In this document: positions 1 to 8,470 of the stretch, piece by piece
Layout of the letters: every line of letters starts with the position of its first letter
How positions within the stretch are numbered: the stretch's first letter is position 1
Source of the DNA: Sphingomonas zeae
GTDB lineage: Bacteria > Pseudomonadota > Alphaproteobacteria > Sphingomonadales > Sphingomonadaceae
Assembly (NCBI RefSeq): GCF_014197135.1
Contig: NZ_JACIFA010000003.1
Span: 124,001 to 188,000, forward strand
Length of the DNA stretch: 64,000 nucleotides
Direction: 5' to 3'
Program-made: the position numbers and the translations under genes
The notes under the pieces: model-generated
Told to the model about the DNA's origin: nothing
The model's input: only the letters and a program-made list of their open reading frames with translations
Databases searched by the model: none

Positions 1-1140
1 TGCCGCCTGAGCGAACCGACCACCGCTTTCATCAACGCTCACAATCCCTTTCGAACGTTCTTCTGCGGCAAGCGACTTGGCGTCACCGCATCCGAGCCGA
101 TCGAGGTCGACCTGAACGAGTTCGAGATCGATTACTATAGACGCCACTTCAAAGGCATTCATCTGGTCGATGCAGTCGTTTCCGACAAGGTCATCGCCCA
201 CCCGCTCGCAAGAGAGGCGAAACGATGTTTCGCCCGCAGACGCGCATACGAGGCTGGAGGCAACAAGCCGCTGGCACATCGAGAGAAGTTCCTTGCGACA
301 CTTCTTTCGTCGTGCGCTGCTAGGCCCCGCCGAAAAGTCAAGACATTCGCCGACCGTCAAGGTGCTCTGTCTTTCCTGCGGCAAACGCACGGTGTGGAGC
401 CGCTACCGGACGAGCCAGATGCCGCAACAGATGCATGGTTGGCCCGAGGTCGGGGTATCACCATGAAGAGGGAAGGCCGACAAACGATGGTTGAGGCGCC
501 CATCACCGACGATGGGGAGACCTGTTTCATGCTCGGACAACGGATTGTCGCCAAGGGGCGCGTGCGACTGCTCAATCTTATGGAAAGAGTGCTTGAATTC
601 GGTGACGACGTCCACGTCTGCTATGTGAACATAGACTCGGTGCACTTTTCAGTGCCTGCAGCAAGGCTGGACCCGATCCTGACAGAACTTCATCACGAAG
701 CATCGGACTTGATGGGATCCTTCAAGATCGAGGCCGTTACCTCACACGGGCTATGGCTCGAGCCAGGCCGCTACTGGCTCTATTCCGAGACCATCGAGAA
801 GTTCAGAAACAGAAGCATCGGCGATCGTGCTCGACCATTCAAGGACCGCCGCCATCACGTGACGAGCCGATGCATCGACGATCTTCACATACCTGTCCGT
901 ACTTCGATCAGGTTGGAACGATCCATGTCCGATCTGCGATCGTTAGACGTCCAAGATGACCTTGAGGGCTCAATCATTCTCCAACGCTTGACCCGGCGGG
1001 ACTCATCACATTCCTTCGTCAGCACGCTGCTGCAGCTAGAGCAGAACCGTCATGCAGCGATACCTCACCGCCTTCGCGCTTTCGCCGACCTCAAATTCCG
1101 TCTCGATAGCATTGGGCCCGCTGCCTCGGGACCGAGCTGA
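1..1140 (+). CDS. Family B DNA polymerase-like protein, C-terminal part (5' end outside window)
   Basis: The frame is open from the first base to a TGA at 1138-1140, so the start lies upstream. No name is certain, but the layout fits the C-terminal half of a plasmid- or mobile-element-type family B DNA polymerase. It has a basic helix with REAKR and a downstream LLSSC stretch where motif B (usually LNSxYG) is expected. Then comes CYVNIDSVHF where motif C (YxDTDS) belongs, about 30 residues later MGSFKIEAV (family pattern lGxfKxE), and then PGRYWLY. The first aspartate of motif C is replaced by asparagine; the second, the main metal ligand in the family, is kept. It may be a replication or repair polymerase of a mobile element. 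Alternatives are a degenerate, catalytically weak relative or a chance resemblance. Confidence 0.5.
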   Translation, partial: CRLSEPTTAFINAHNPFRTFFCGKRLGVTASEPIEVDLNEFEIDYYRRHFKGIHLVDAVVSDKVIAHPLAREAKRCFARRRAYEAGGNKPLAHREKFLATLLSSCAARPRRKVKTFADRQGALSFLRQTHGVEPLPDEPDAATDAWLARGRGITMKREGRQTMVEAPITDDGETCFMLGQRIVAKGRVRLLNLMERVLEFGDDVHVCYVNIDSVHFSVPAARLDPILTELHHEASDLMGSFKIEAVTSHGLWLEPGRYWLYSETIEKFRNRSIGDRARPFKDRRHHVTSRCIDDLHIPVRTSIRLERSMSDLRSLDVQDDLEGSIILQRLTRRDSSHSFVSTLLQLEQNRHAAIPHRLRAFADLKFRLDSIGPAASGPS

Positions 1141-1618
1141 GTTCCTACATCGTGTGAAGCGCGGAGCGCTCCGAGAGGAGCGTGTTCGAAGAACACTCGC
1201 TGCAGAAACGGACGAGCCGGGCAGATCCTGCCTTACCATTGATACAAAATCAGATATAAGTCGGCCAGCGGTTTTTTACGGCACCACAGGCACCAGATCC
1301 AAGCTCGACGTGCCTGGATGCAGTGGGTGGGCAGCGCGCGAGAACACTTGCGTGATAGACGAACCATCCCGATGATAACGGCATGGGTAAGATAGACTGG
1401 TAGAACGACGTGTCGAAGACATCGAATTGGGCAGTTAAGATCCTGCGTGTCTTAGTGCAGCAAGCCCAACGCCAAAAGCCGCGAACTTATGGCGCTATAG
1501 CGGTCGAAGTTGGGATGGGCCATCATCGGACGGTTCAGCGAGCCGCAGGACGCATCGGGTTCGTATCGGTTCGTCTCGACCAGGGTCGGAGGTCGACGGT
1601 GAACGGAAGTGCCTGCAG
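1141..1618. other. Non-coding or decayed stretch in the island
   Basis: This stretch of about 480 bases lies between the polymerase-like ORF and the next convincing gene. It holds no long ORF, no clear hairpin terminator and no tRNA. The only candidate coding segment is the short HTH-like ORF listed separately. The promoter of the following two-gene helicase module is probably here, but I cannot point to convincing -35/-10 boxes. Confidence 0.4.
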
Positions 1619-1622
1619 ATGA
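1410..1622 (+). pseudogene. Short HTH-like ORF, probably a truncated remnant
   Basis: A 70-codon ORF opening with GTG and no Shine-Dalgarno sequence. Residues about 10-48 (VLVQQAQ, then TYGAIAVEVGM, then HRTVQRAAGRIG) resemble the N-terminal winged-helix-like segment found on some accessory-island proteins (pattern TYgelAxxiG...hRxvxxaLGxIG). After that the sequence loses resemblance and stops, overlapping the next gene by four bases. I read it as the front of a larger gene that was cut off. It could also be a genuine small regulator or a chance ORF. Confidence 0.25.
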
Positions 1623-2797
1623 AGGGCCGCCGTCCATCTAAAACGAGGAAGGATCCGGCGCGCCTCCGGATGGTCGAGGCCGCGATCAGGCACGCCGAGC
1701 AGGTCGTACGGACTTCGGGACAGGCCGGACCGGTCCTCTTCCATCCGACGACGGCCAAGGAACCGCACACGAAGGCGACCGCCCGCGGCGATTCCAATGC
1801 ATCGCCCATCAATCCCGCCATGGGATTGGCGGTACGAAGCGCCCTGGGCATGCCCAGTCCTGACACTCCCGCGAAGGCCGACGCCGGCAGGGCCGCTCAC
1901 CCGAAGGCAGCGATCGATCCTCGTGCTCAAACCCGAACGGCATCGAGCAGAGCTCAGAAGACCAAGACGCCAACGGACGCCGGCACCACGCTAGCCCAGC
2001 CGATCAAGAAGCAGAAGGCGCCCAGGAAGAGGACGGGTCTTGTCCTGCAGCCGACGGCATCCAAGAAAGCCAAAGCACGAAGAGTCGGCAGATCGCCGAT
2101 CGCCGTCCCTCCCGCCGCCTCCGAAACCACCGGCGTCCGACGGAAGGGTGCCGCCTCGAATGCGGCATCCCGACTGGCGATCAACGCACGGATGAGGACG
2201 GCGGCCGGCATCGAAGCGCCAAAGACCGTTTCACCGTTCCCCGAGCTGCAACGTCGCTGGCAGGCGGCCTTCAGCTATCTCCAGCGGTTCGCCGAAGCCA
2301 ATCCGGATGCCGCCGATGTCGTGGAAGCGAGGCGCCGGCTGGCAGAGGTGGAGCGGGAATGGGAGCGTCTCCAGGCTCTCGATCCGAACAGCCCCGACTG
2401 CTTCCCGTGGCCCTCGACCGATGCTCCCGCCGGTGATGGCGAGGGCCACGGGGCCACCGGTGCCTGGCAGGAGATCGGCATGCTGGCCTATCTCGGCTAC
2501 CACGTCGGTCTGTCCAGCACGTTGACCGCGGCACAACGGATGCGGCTACTCGAGCACGTCTTCGTCATGCGTCTGCCGCCGCTCAACGGCATCGCCTACA
2601 TGCGACAGTGGGGCGTGCCCGACACGGGCACGCGCCTCAGGAAGATCGCGGAAGGTCTCGCCTCGTTCGCGCGGAACGCGAAGCGCCGCAGGAACCCGAA
2701 CCTCGCCGAGGTGATCCGCCAGTGGGAGGACGAGCTGGAGGGCCTCAGGCGCGCCCACTACGTGGGCCGCTTCGACTTTCCCTGGCCCGCTCCATGA
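1619..2797 (+). CDS. Basic low-complexity protein with conserved C-terminal domain, partner of the UvrD-like helicase
   Basis: A 392-residue protein with ATG start. Residues about 1-200 are rich in Lys, Arg, Ala, Thr and Pro with many short KK/RK clusters and no obvious fold. This looks like a disordered nucleic-acid-binding tail. From about residue 205 there is a compact conserved-looking domain with GMLAYLGYHVG, then a PPLNGIAYMRQWG segment, RLRKIAEG with RNAKRRR, and a closing YVGRFDFPWP. I know this domain only as an uncharacterised family that tends to sit beside UvrD-type helicases in accessory regions. Its stop overlaps the helicase start (ATGA), so the two are translationally coupled and probably act together. 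Function is unknown; DNA tethering or subunit loading is inference. Confidence 0.75.
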   Translation: MKGRRPSKTRKDPARLRMVEAAIRHAEQVVRTSGQAGPVLFHPTTAKEPHTKATARGDSNASPINPAMGLAVRSALGMPSPDTPAKADAGRAAHPKAAIDPRAQTRTASSRAQKTKTPTDAGTTLAQPIKKQKAPRKRTGLVLQPTASKKAKARRVGRSPIAVPPAASETTGVRRKGAASNAASRLAINARMRTAAGIEAPKTVSPFPELQRRWQAAFSYLQRFAEANPDAADVVEARRRLAEVEREWERLQALDPNSPDCFPWPSTDAPAGDGEGHGATGAWQEIGMLAYLGYHVGLSSTLTAAQRMRLLEHVFVMRLPPLNGIAYMRQWGVPDTGTRLRKIAEGLASFARNAKRRRNPNLAEVIRQWEDELEGLRRAHYVGRFDFPWPAP

Positions 2798-5454
2798 TCG
2801 AGTGGCTCGTCCTGGGCGCCTTGGCGCTCGCCGGGGGCGCTTCGAGTTCCGGAAGCCGCTCGTCGTCCTCAGGCAGTCGATCGCCGGCCCCCTTCGACAC
2901 CGGCGAATATCGGCGCAAAAAGGAGGCCGACGAAGCGGCCTGGCGGGCAGGCTGGGAGCACGAGGTCGACCGGACCCGATGGATCCCGCAGAGCGTCGCA
3001 CATCGCATCATCGAGACGTACCCGCTGCCGGGCGCCGATCGAACCTACTTCATGACCTCGATCGAGAAGCCGGCCAAACTGAAGGAGCTGCTCGCCGAGT
3101 TCGCCGCTCACAACCTCCAGCATCTCGCCGAGCGGAAGGCGGCGCTGAAGCCGTTCTTCGACACCGTCGAGAAGAATCCGTTGACTGACGAGCAGATGGA
3201 CGCCTGCATCTGCTTCGACGACGCCGTGCAGATCGTCGCCGCAGCAGGTTCCGGCAAGACGTCGACGATGGTCGCTAAGGCCGGGTACGCGCTGCAGGAG
3301 GGGCTCGTCGCGCCAGAGCAGATCCTGGTCCTCGCGTTCAACAGGGATGCCGCCAAGGAACTGGATGCACGCATCCAGACGCGTCTTGCGCAGTTCGAAG
3401 GCGTCGATCGCATCATGGCGCGCACCTTCAGCGCGTTCGGCCTAAGCCTGATCGGCGAAGCGACCGGCCGACGACCATCCCTCGCTCCCTGGGTGGGGTC
3501 CCAGACGGATGAAGTGGCCAAGATCGTCGAGATCGTCGAAGACCTGCGCCGATCCGATCCCGCCTTCCGCAAGGACTGGGACGTGTTCCGCACCGTCTAT
3601 GGACGGGACCTCGATCGCTGGAGCGCGCCTCGGGACAAAGCCAACCCGTCCATCATCACCACAAACGGCGAGCGGGTGAAGAGCGACGAGGAGAGGATCA
3701 TCGCGAACTGGCTCTTCCACCACGGCGTGTCGTACGAGTACGAGCGCCGGTACGAACACGACACCGTCACCTCACGCCATGGGCAGTACAAGCCGGACTT
3801 CTACTATCCAGACGTGCGGCTCTACCACGAGCACTTCGCGCTCAACCGGGAAGGCAGGCCGCCGCCGCACTTCGATGGCGACTACCTGGGAGAACGACGC
3901 TGGAAGCAGGGCCTCCACCAGGAGCGCGGCACGGATCTGTTCGAGACGACGTCGTACGAGATCCGCAGCCCCGGATCGTTCGACCGCCTCCGGCAGGAGC
4001 TCGAGGCCCGTGGCCTGTCCCTGCATCACGATCCGGATCGCACGGGAAAGGGGCCGCCACCGCCCACCATCAGTCAGCTCGCATCGACCCTGCGGACCTT
4101 CCAGCAGCACGTGAAGGGCAGCGGGCTGACGATCGCCCAGATCCGCGCGGCGATCCCGGCCGGGTCCGACGACGCCTACACGGCACGCCTCACACGGTTC
4201 GTCGACCTGTACGAGCGGATATCGGCGGAATGGGAGGACCGGCTTCGAGCGATCGAGTGCATCGACTTCGACGACATGATCGTGGCGGCGGCCGAGCATC
4301 TCGAGGCCGGCTACGAAAGCCCGTACACCCTGATCCTCGCCGATGAGTTCCAGGACAGCTCGCGCGGTCGCGTCAGGCTCCTGAAGGCGCTGCTGAAGAG
4401 CCGTGGCCACGACGCCCGACTGTGCGTCGTCGGTGACGACTGGCAGGGCATCAATCGCTTCGCCGGCGCCGACCTGTCCGTGATGAGCCACTTCAAGGCG
4501 TCGTTCGAGCACTCCACCAGGGTGATGCTCAGCACCACCTTCCGCTGCCCGGCAAGGCTGTCCGAAGCGGCGAGCGCCTTCGTCCAGGCCAACCCGCGAC
4601 AGATCCCGAAGACGGTCGTCACCACCAACGACTACGAGGGCCCGTCCCTGGTGGCGTATGCGTCGGAGACGAGCGAGGCGTCCACCTCCCTGCTGCACGA
4701 TCATCTCGACGCCCTGCGGAAGCAGGTCGCTTCCGGCGCCCTGCATGGATCGAACGGCCACCGGCCTCGCGTCATGCTCCTCGGGCGCTACAATCGGGAC
4801 CGACCCGCCGACATCGGACGATGGCAGCGCTCCTTCGCCAGCGCATTCGATCTCGAATTCCGGACGGTCCACGCCTCCAAGGGCCTGGAGGCGGACTACG
4901 TCATGCTGGTCAACCTCACCGAGGGCCTGATGGGGTTTCCGGCCAAGCAGACAGACGACAGCGTGCTGGATCTCGCCATGCCTGAACCGGACCCGTTCCC
5001 GATGTCCGAGGAGAGGCGGCTGTTCTACGTCGCCCTGACCCGCGCCAAGCGGCAGGTCCGGATGTACACGACGATCGGTGAACCCTCGCGTTTTTTGATG
5101 GAGCTCGCGAACGGCGGACACCTCAGGATCAGAACGACCGGGGGTCTCCTGGAACCATGCCCCTCGTGCCGGTCAGGCCATCTGAAGCTGATCGATGGGA
5201 GGAACGGCACCTTCCAGGCGTGCAGTCGGTCGCCATCGTGCCGCTTCAAGCGTAACATCGCCGTTCGGAGCGGCAGTCCGTCGGCCGGGAACGATCGCAT
5301 CGGGGCGCCCATGAAGGCCGGCTGCCGTTGCCCGATCTGCGGGACCGGCACGCTGATCCTGAGGGACTCGGGACCCTACGACCCCTTCCTGGGATGTTCG
5401 GAGTACCCGAGGTGCCGAGCGCGCGCGCTACCACTGGAAGCGGCGCGCATTTGA
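2794..5454 (+). CDS. UvrD/Rep-type superfamily 1 helicase with embedded PD-(D/E)XK-like domain and C-terminal zinc ribbons
   Basis: The start is the ATG overlapping the upstream stop, giving 886 residues. After a possible N-terminal hydrophobic segment and a Ser-rich linker it has a Q-like motif (LTDEQ, about 130) and Walker A AAGSGKT (about 150-156). Motif II is DEFQD (about 518), followed by GDDWQGINRFAGA, TVHASKGLE (about 690) and RRLFYVALTRAKR (about 740). Between motifs I and II, residues about 296-390 contain an inserted segment with KPDFYYP followed by YHEHFALNREG, the D...ExxxxxxEG-like layout of a PD-(D/E)XK nuclease. Two topoisomerase-type zinc ribbons (CPSC...C...C and CPIC...C...C) close the protein. 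It should be an ATP-driven 3'-5' DNA translocase coupled to cleavage. It differs from the housekeeping UvrD at 55.5-57.8 kb and is probably an accessory repair or defence enzyme. Confidence 0.9.
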   Translation: MIEWLVLGALALAGGASSSGSRSSSSGSRSPAPFDTGEYRRKKEADEAAWRAGWEHEVDRTRWIPQSVAHRIIETYPLPGADRTYFMTSIEKPAKLKELLAEFAAHNLQHLAERKAALKPFFDTVEKNPLTDEQMDACICFDDAVQIVAAAGSGKTSTMVAKAGYALQEGLVAPEQILVLAFNRDAAKELDARIQTRLAQFEGVDRIMARTFSAFGLSLIGEATGRRPSLAPWVGSQTDEVAKIVEIVEDLRRSDPAFRKDWDVFRTVYGRDLDRWSAPRDKANPSIITTNGERVKSDEERIIANWLFHHGVSYEYERRYEHDTVTSRHGQYKPDFYYPDVRLYHEHFALNREGRPPPHFDGDYLGERRWKQGLHQERGTDLFETTSYEIRSPGSFDRLRQELEARGLSLHHDPDRTGKGPPPPTISQLASTLRTFQQHVKGSGLTIAQIRAAIPAGSDDAYTARLTRFVDLYERISAEWEDRLRAIECIDFDDMIVAAAEHLEAGYESPYTLILADEFQDSSRGRVRLLKALLKSRGHDARLCVVGDDWQGINRFAGADLSVMSHFKASFEHSTRVMLSTTFRCPARLSEAASAFVQANPRQIPKTVVTTNDYEGPSLVAYASETSEASTSLLHDHLDALRKQVASGALHGSNGHRPRVMLLGRYNRDRPADIGRWQRSFASAFDLEFRTVHASKGLEADYVMLVNLTEGLMGFPAKQTDDSVLDLAMPEPDPFPMSEERRLFYVALTRAKRQVRMYTTIGEPSRFLMELANGGHLRIRTTGGLLEPCPSCRSGHLKLIDGRNGTFQACSRSPSCRFKRNIAVRSGSPSAGNDRIGAPMKAGCRCPICGTGTLILRDSGPYDPFLGCSEYPRCRARALPLEAARI

Positions 5455-5509
5455 TCGCGCTACTGAGGTTCCTGCCGCGAGGATCGGATGTGAAGGAAGG
5501 AAAGAGGAA

Positions 5510-5935
5510 GTGGGCGTCTACGTCAATCTGAAATGCCGAGGCTGCCGCGAGAGCCTGACGGGCGGCTACGTGCGCACCTACGCGGGGATAGGCGAGCCGC
5601 TCATCGACTGCCCACGCTGCAAGACCGTCAACAGTCATGCCGACCGGGTCACCGAATGGCAGCTGATGGGCGGATTCAGGAGGTTCTGGCTCCTCCTCAC
5701 TCTGGGATGGTCGACGCTTTTCTTCTACGGCATCGGCGGAACCGTGCTGGCCACGTTCCTGCTCCTCAAGGAAGCGATCCGATCAGAAGAAGCCGTGTTC
5801 GCGATCATCGCGGCGGCCCTGGCGATCGGTCTGCTCCGCCTCTTCCTCTACTTCCGCAAGGGCATTCGCCTCTCACGCGAACGCATGTCCAGTCCCATGT
5901 ACCGTGAGAAGCTCAGGAGACATGGTCTGAACTGA
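5510..5935 (+). CDS. Zinc-ribbon membrane protein of unknown function
   Basis: A 141-residue protein beginning at GTG behind a purine-rich GGAAGGAAAGAGG stretch. The N-terminus holds a CxxC...CxxC zinc ribbon (Cys9, Cys12, Cys34, Cys37). Two hydrophobic helices follow at about 58-88 and 95-115, then a basic tail, so the ribbon is probably cytoplasmic. It lies 55 bases after the helicase gene in the same direction and could be its cotranscribed partner. I do not recognise the family. A small membrane protein with a nucleic-acid-binding ribbon would suit a membrane effector, but that is only inference. Confidence 0.7.
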   Translation: MGVYVNLKCRGCRESLTGGYVRTYAGIGEPLIDCPRCKTVNSHADRVTEWQLMGGFRRFWLLLTLGWSTLFFYGIGGTVLATFLLLKEAIRSEEAVFAIIAAALAIGLLRLFLYFRKGIRLSRERMSSPMYREKLRRHGLN

Positions 5936-5988
5936 AGAAGGGCCGATGACGTCCGGCTTGCCGCCGGCCATGTCAGAGGGAAGACGAA

Positions 5989-6828
5989 ATGCCCAAAGTC
6001 AGAATGAAGGACGGGAACGAGGTCCTCGTGCACGATGACGCGATCGCCGCCGTGCTGGTCACCCTGAAGATCGAGATCACCGACGCCGCCAAGGTCCGCA
6101 ATGCGGCCGAGGACGTCTATCGTGGTTACGAGGCGCGAATCGGACAAGAGCCGACCGAAGGCGAGGTTGACTCGATGTTCGGAAGCCCGGACGCGCCGGA
6201 TCTTCCCGCCTGCATCAACTTCCTGTTCCCCTCGCACTGGTCAGGAGCGGACGTCTTGGACATCGGGATCGATGTCGTCGATGTTCACGGCGAAGCCGAT
6301 GGCACGAGCAAGAACGCCGATGCCGACGAGGACGGCGCAACGACGAGATCGCCGACCGAGCCTGCCATGGAGCCGACGCACCCGGTCACCTTCCAGCACG
6401 TCCTCGACGGGATCTCCGAGGTCATCAACGCGCCGGCCGATCCCGACAAGACACGTGCAAGCCTGAAGCACCTCAGGCGCAAGGGCTTCCCGAGCGCTGG
6501 CAAGGGATCGGGACGCGCTCTCGAATACACCAGGGACGAGTTCGTCCTCATCCTGATCGCCTACCATCTCATGTCGATCGGACTGACGCCGGAATACACC
6601 GCCGCGATCGTCACCGCGAACGCGGAAGGCATCCTCGCCGATCATGACGAGGTGGAGGAGCCCTTCATGTTCTTCCAGCCGCGAGCGGTGAACGACTCCT
6701 TCGACGGGACCGTCCCGCCGGTGAGCTTCATCGCCAGGCAGGACATCCTGGCCGCGATCACGGGCAGGGGAGCGATCTTCCTGCCGCTGAAGCCGGTTAA
6801 GCGACTGGCCGCACGCATCGCGCCATGA
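5989..6828 (+). CDS. Uncharacterised protein with putative HTH-like segment
   Basis: 279 residues, ATG with an AGGGAAG ribosome site a few bases upstream. The N-terminal 100 residues are acidic and unfamiliar. A charged linker (about 104-125) separates them from a second part in which residues about 155-205 (LKHLRRKGFP, then a glycine-rich turn, YTRDEF, and a helical stretch ending GLTPEY) look like a MerR-type winged helix. This suggests DNA binding. It follows the zinc-ribbon gene by about 50 bases on the same strand, so it may belong to the same transcription unit or regulate it. I cannot name it. Confidence 0.65.
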   Translation: MPKVRMKDGNEVLVHDDAIAAVLVTLKIEITDAAKVRNAAEDVYRGYEARIGQEPTEGEVDSMFGSPDAPDLPACINFLFPSHWSGADVLDIGIDVVDVHGEADGTSKNADADEDGATTRSPTEPAMEPTHPVTFQHVLDGISEVINAPADPDKTRASLKHLRRKGFPSAGKGSGRALEYTRDEFVLILIAYHLMSIGLTPEYTAAIVTANAEGILADHDEVEEPFMFFQPRAVNDSFDGTVPPVSFIARQDILAAITGRGAIFLPLKPVKRLAARIAP

Positions 6829-7015
6829 GACGGACCAGTGAAGATCGAAGATGTGAAGCAGCTCTCGTTCAAGACCTCTCGAATGTGTTACCATAGACGA
6901 TCGAAAAGATCCGGGGCGGCGGTCAGGAGATGCTGAGCATCCCGACCCACCCCTTACGATCGCAGGTCGGAAGGATTATGATCGAAGCGAATGGAGGCAG
7001 CAGAGCCCGGAGCAG

Positions 7016-7360
7016 ATGACGATGATCGATGGCCACGCCGTCAACGAACGGTTTCGACTGATCACCCATCAGCACTATGCCGATCGCATCGCCGCCGACC
7101 CCGGTATCGTGAACGCCGCGAACGACCTCGTCAGTTCCCGCCTTGCGGACGGAAGCATCACCCTGGCCGACAGGATGTGGGGCGTGCTTCTGACGATGAG
7201 CGTCGACGAGATACGATCGGCGATGCTGAAGGACGACCCCGATGGTCGACTTCTCAGATCGGGCAGTCCCTTCTCCGAACTGCTCGGTGAGCAGGACCAA
7301 GGAGCGAGGAGTCGGCTGTGGAACAGGGCAAGGGCCGAACTCGCGGCTTCGCGAACATAG
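7016..7360 (+). CDS. Small protein upstream of the AbiEii-type gene
   Basis: 114 residues; start ATG at 7016, or the ATG two codons later, which is better spaced from the GGAG before it. The C-terminal half has a distinctive run (RLLRSGSPFSELLG, then a charged loop, RLWNRA) that I recall only as an uncharacterised island-associated family. No catalytic motif is visible and it is predicted to be soluble and helical. It is separated by only 28 bases from the next small gene, which itself overlaps the nucleotidyltransferase gene, so the three appear to form one operon. A role as regulator or antitoxin component is inference. Confidence 0.65.
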   Translation: MTMIDGHAVNERFRLITHQHYADRIAADPGIVNAANDLVSSRLADGSITLADRMWGVLLTMSVDEIRSAMLKDDPDGRLLRSGSPFSELLGEQDQGARSRLWNRARAELAASRT

Positions 7361-7388
7361 CTCAAGACGAAGAAAGCGGAGTGTCGCC

Positions 7389-7691
7389 ATGGGAATGCCG
7401 GCCGAGCAGCAGGATCGAACGAAGGGGGACGGGTTCGGTCACATATTCCAGAAGAACAGGTGGTGGTCGAATCCCGGACTCTCCGACGTCGATACCATGA
7501 TCGCCATGATCCTCGCCGACCCGACGAGGGTGGATCTGGCTCTCGCAGCCGCGCTCTGGGGCATCGATCGCATGGAGCGCGTCAGGTCCGACATCGATGC
7601 CGAACTCACGCCGCTCCACAGGCAGGTCCTGGATCCCATCTACGCGTCAGTCCTGCAGGGGGTCCGTCATGCGCACGAGCGCGCTGCCTGA
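7389..7691 (+). CDS. Small protein overlapping the AbiEii-type nucleotidyltransferase gene, possible antitoxin
   Basis: A 100-residue protein starting at the ATG behind GCGGAG. It contains NRWWSNPGLSD, then ADPTRVDLALAAALWGIDRM, and a helical C-terminus. This resembles small partner proteins that sit directly in front of AbiEii/AbiGii-type nucleotidyltransferases. Its last 23 bases overlap the start of that gene, the usual antitoxin-first arrangement. It shows no similarity to the classical AbiEi winged-helix antitoxin, so if it neutralises the toxin it does so with a different fold. Confidence 0.7.
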   Translation: MGMPAEQQDRTKGDGFGHIFQKNRWWSNPGLSDVDTMIAMILADPTRVDLALAAALWGIDRMERVRSDIDAELTPLHRQVLDPIYASVLQGVRHAHERAA

Positions 7692-8454
7692 GGCCACAAG
7701 ACGCGTACTCGAGCGCGCCGGCCGCGTCGTCGATCTCGCAACGGACCATCTCCTCATCGGCGGCACCGCGATGACCCTGCACGTCGCCCATCGCGTCAGC
7801 GAGGATCTCGACTTCGTGCAATTCGGCAAGGAGCTGGACCGTGCCCGCATCGGGCGGATACTGACCCAGCTTCGAGCTGCGGAACCACCGGAACTGGTGA
7901 CCAGCCTCGTTGCCAGACAGCATTTCGACAACGAGGGCTACGACATCGACGACGTCCATCAGGACTGGATGGTCGACGGCGTCAAGGTCACCTTCTTCTG
8001 TCCGGACCGTCGAGAGGAATTGGACGTGCTGAAGAAGGCCGCACCCGAATCCCACGGCGCCGTGCCGGTCGCCGATCTCGATACCATCTTCCGTCTCAAG
8101 GCCATGGTCGTCGCAGAACGCTGGACGTCGCGGGATGCCTTCGACCTACTTCACTTCGTCGAACGGCAGGGTCGCAGCATGTCGGAGATCGATGAGGTCC
8201 TCCGACTCAAGCGCCCGCACTATCCGTTCGACAGCCGCATGGGTCTCCTCACAAGGCCGTTCACCTCCTTCGATCCAGGATTCCAGTCGATCGAGCCCAA
8301 TGCCCCGCAGACGATGGCGGAGCTGGCCGAGAGGATGAAGGCGACAGTGAATGGATACATGCGCAAGACGAAGAAGGCAGCCCTATCCTCGGTCTCCAAG
8401 GGCATGGACGATCTACCGCCTCCCGATGCCCGCGACACCTCTCGTGAACGGTGA
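7669..8454 (+). CDS. AbiEii/AbiGii-type nucleotidyltransferase (toxin-like)
   Basis: I take the ATG at 7669, preceded by AGGGGG, giving 261 residues; an upstream in-frame ATG lacks a ribosome site. Residues 29-50 contain LIGGTAM and then HRVSEDLDF, the GG...DxD nucleotidyltransferase signature of the AbiEii family (Asp46, Asp48). A later strand (VKVTFF) and the AMVVAERWTSRDAFDLLHF helix match the family's C-terminal part. Known relatives transfer nucleotides to tRNA or protein and block growth as the toxin of AbiE-type abortive-infection systems. Overlap with the preceding small gene supports a toxin-antitoxin module. Substrate and activity are not visible from sequence. Confidence 0.85.
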   Translation: MRTSALPEATRRVLERAGRVVDLATDHLLIGGTAMTLHVAHRVSEDLDFVQFGKELDRARIGRILTQLRAAEPPELVTSLVARQHFDNEGYDIDDVHQDWMVDGVKVTFFCPDRREELDVLKKAAPESHGAVPVADLDTIFRLKAMVVAERWTSRDAFDLLHFVERQGRSMSEIDEVLRLKRPHYPFDSRMGLLTRPFTSFDPGFQSIEPNAPQTMAELAERMKATVNGYMRKTKKAALSSVSKGMDDLPPPDARDTSRER

Positions 8455-8470
8455 CGGATAGACACAGCGA

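Noticed and set aside
3772..5121. 449-codon open frame antisense to the island helicase
   Set aside because: The plus strand carries all helicase motifs; the minus translation is featureless.
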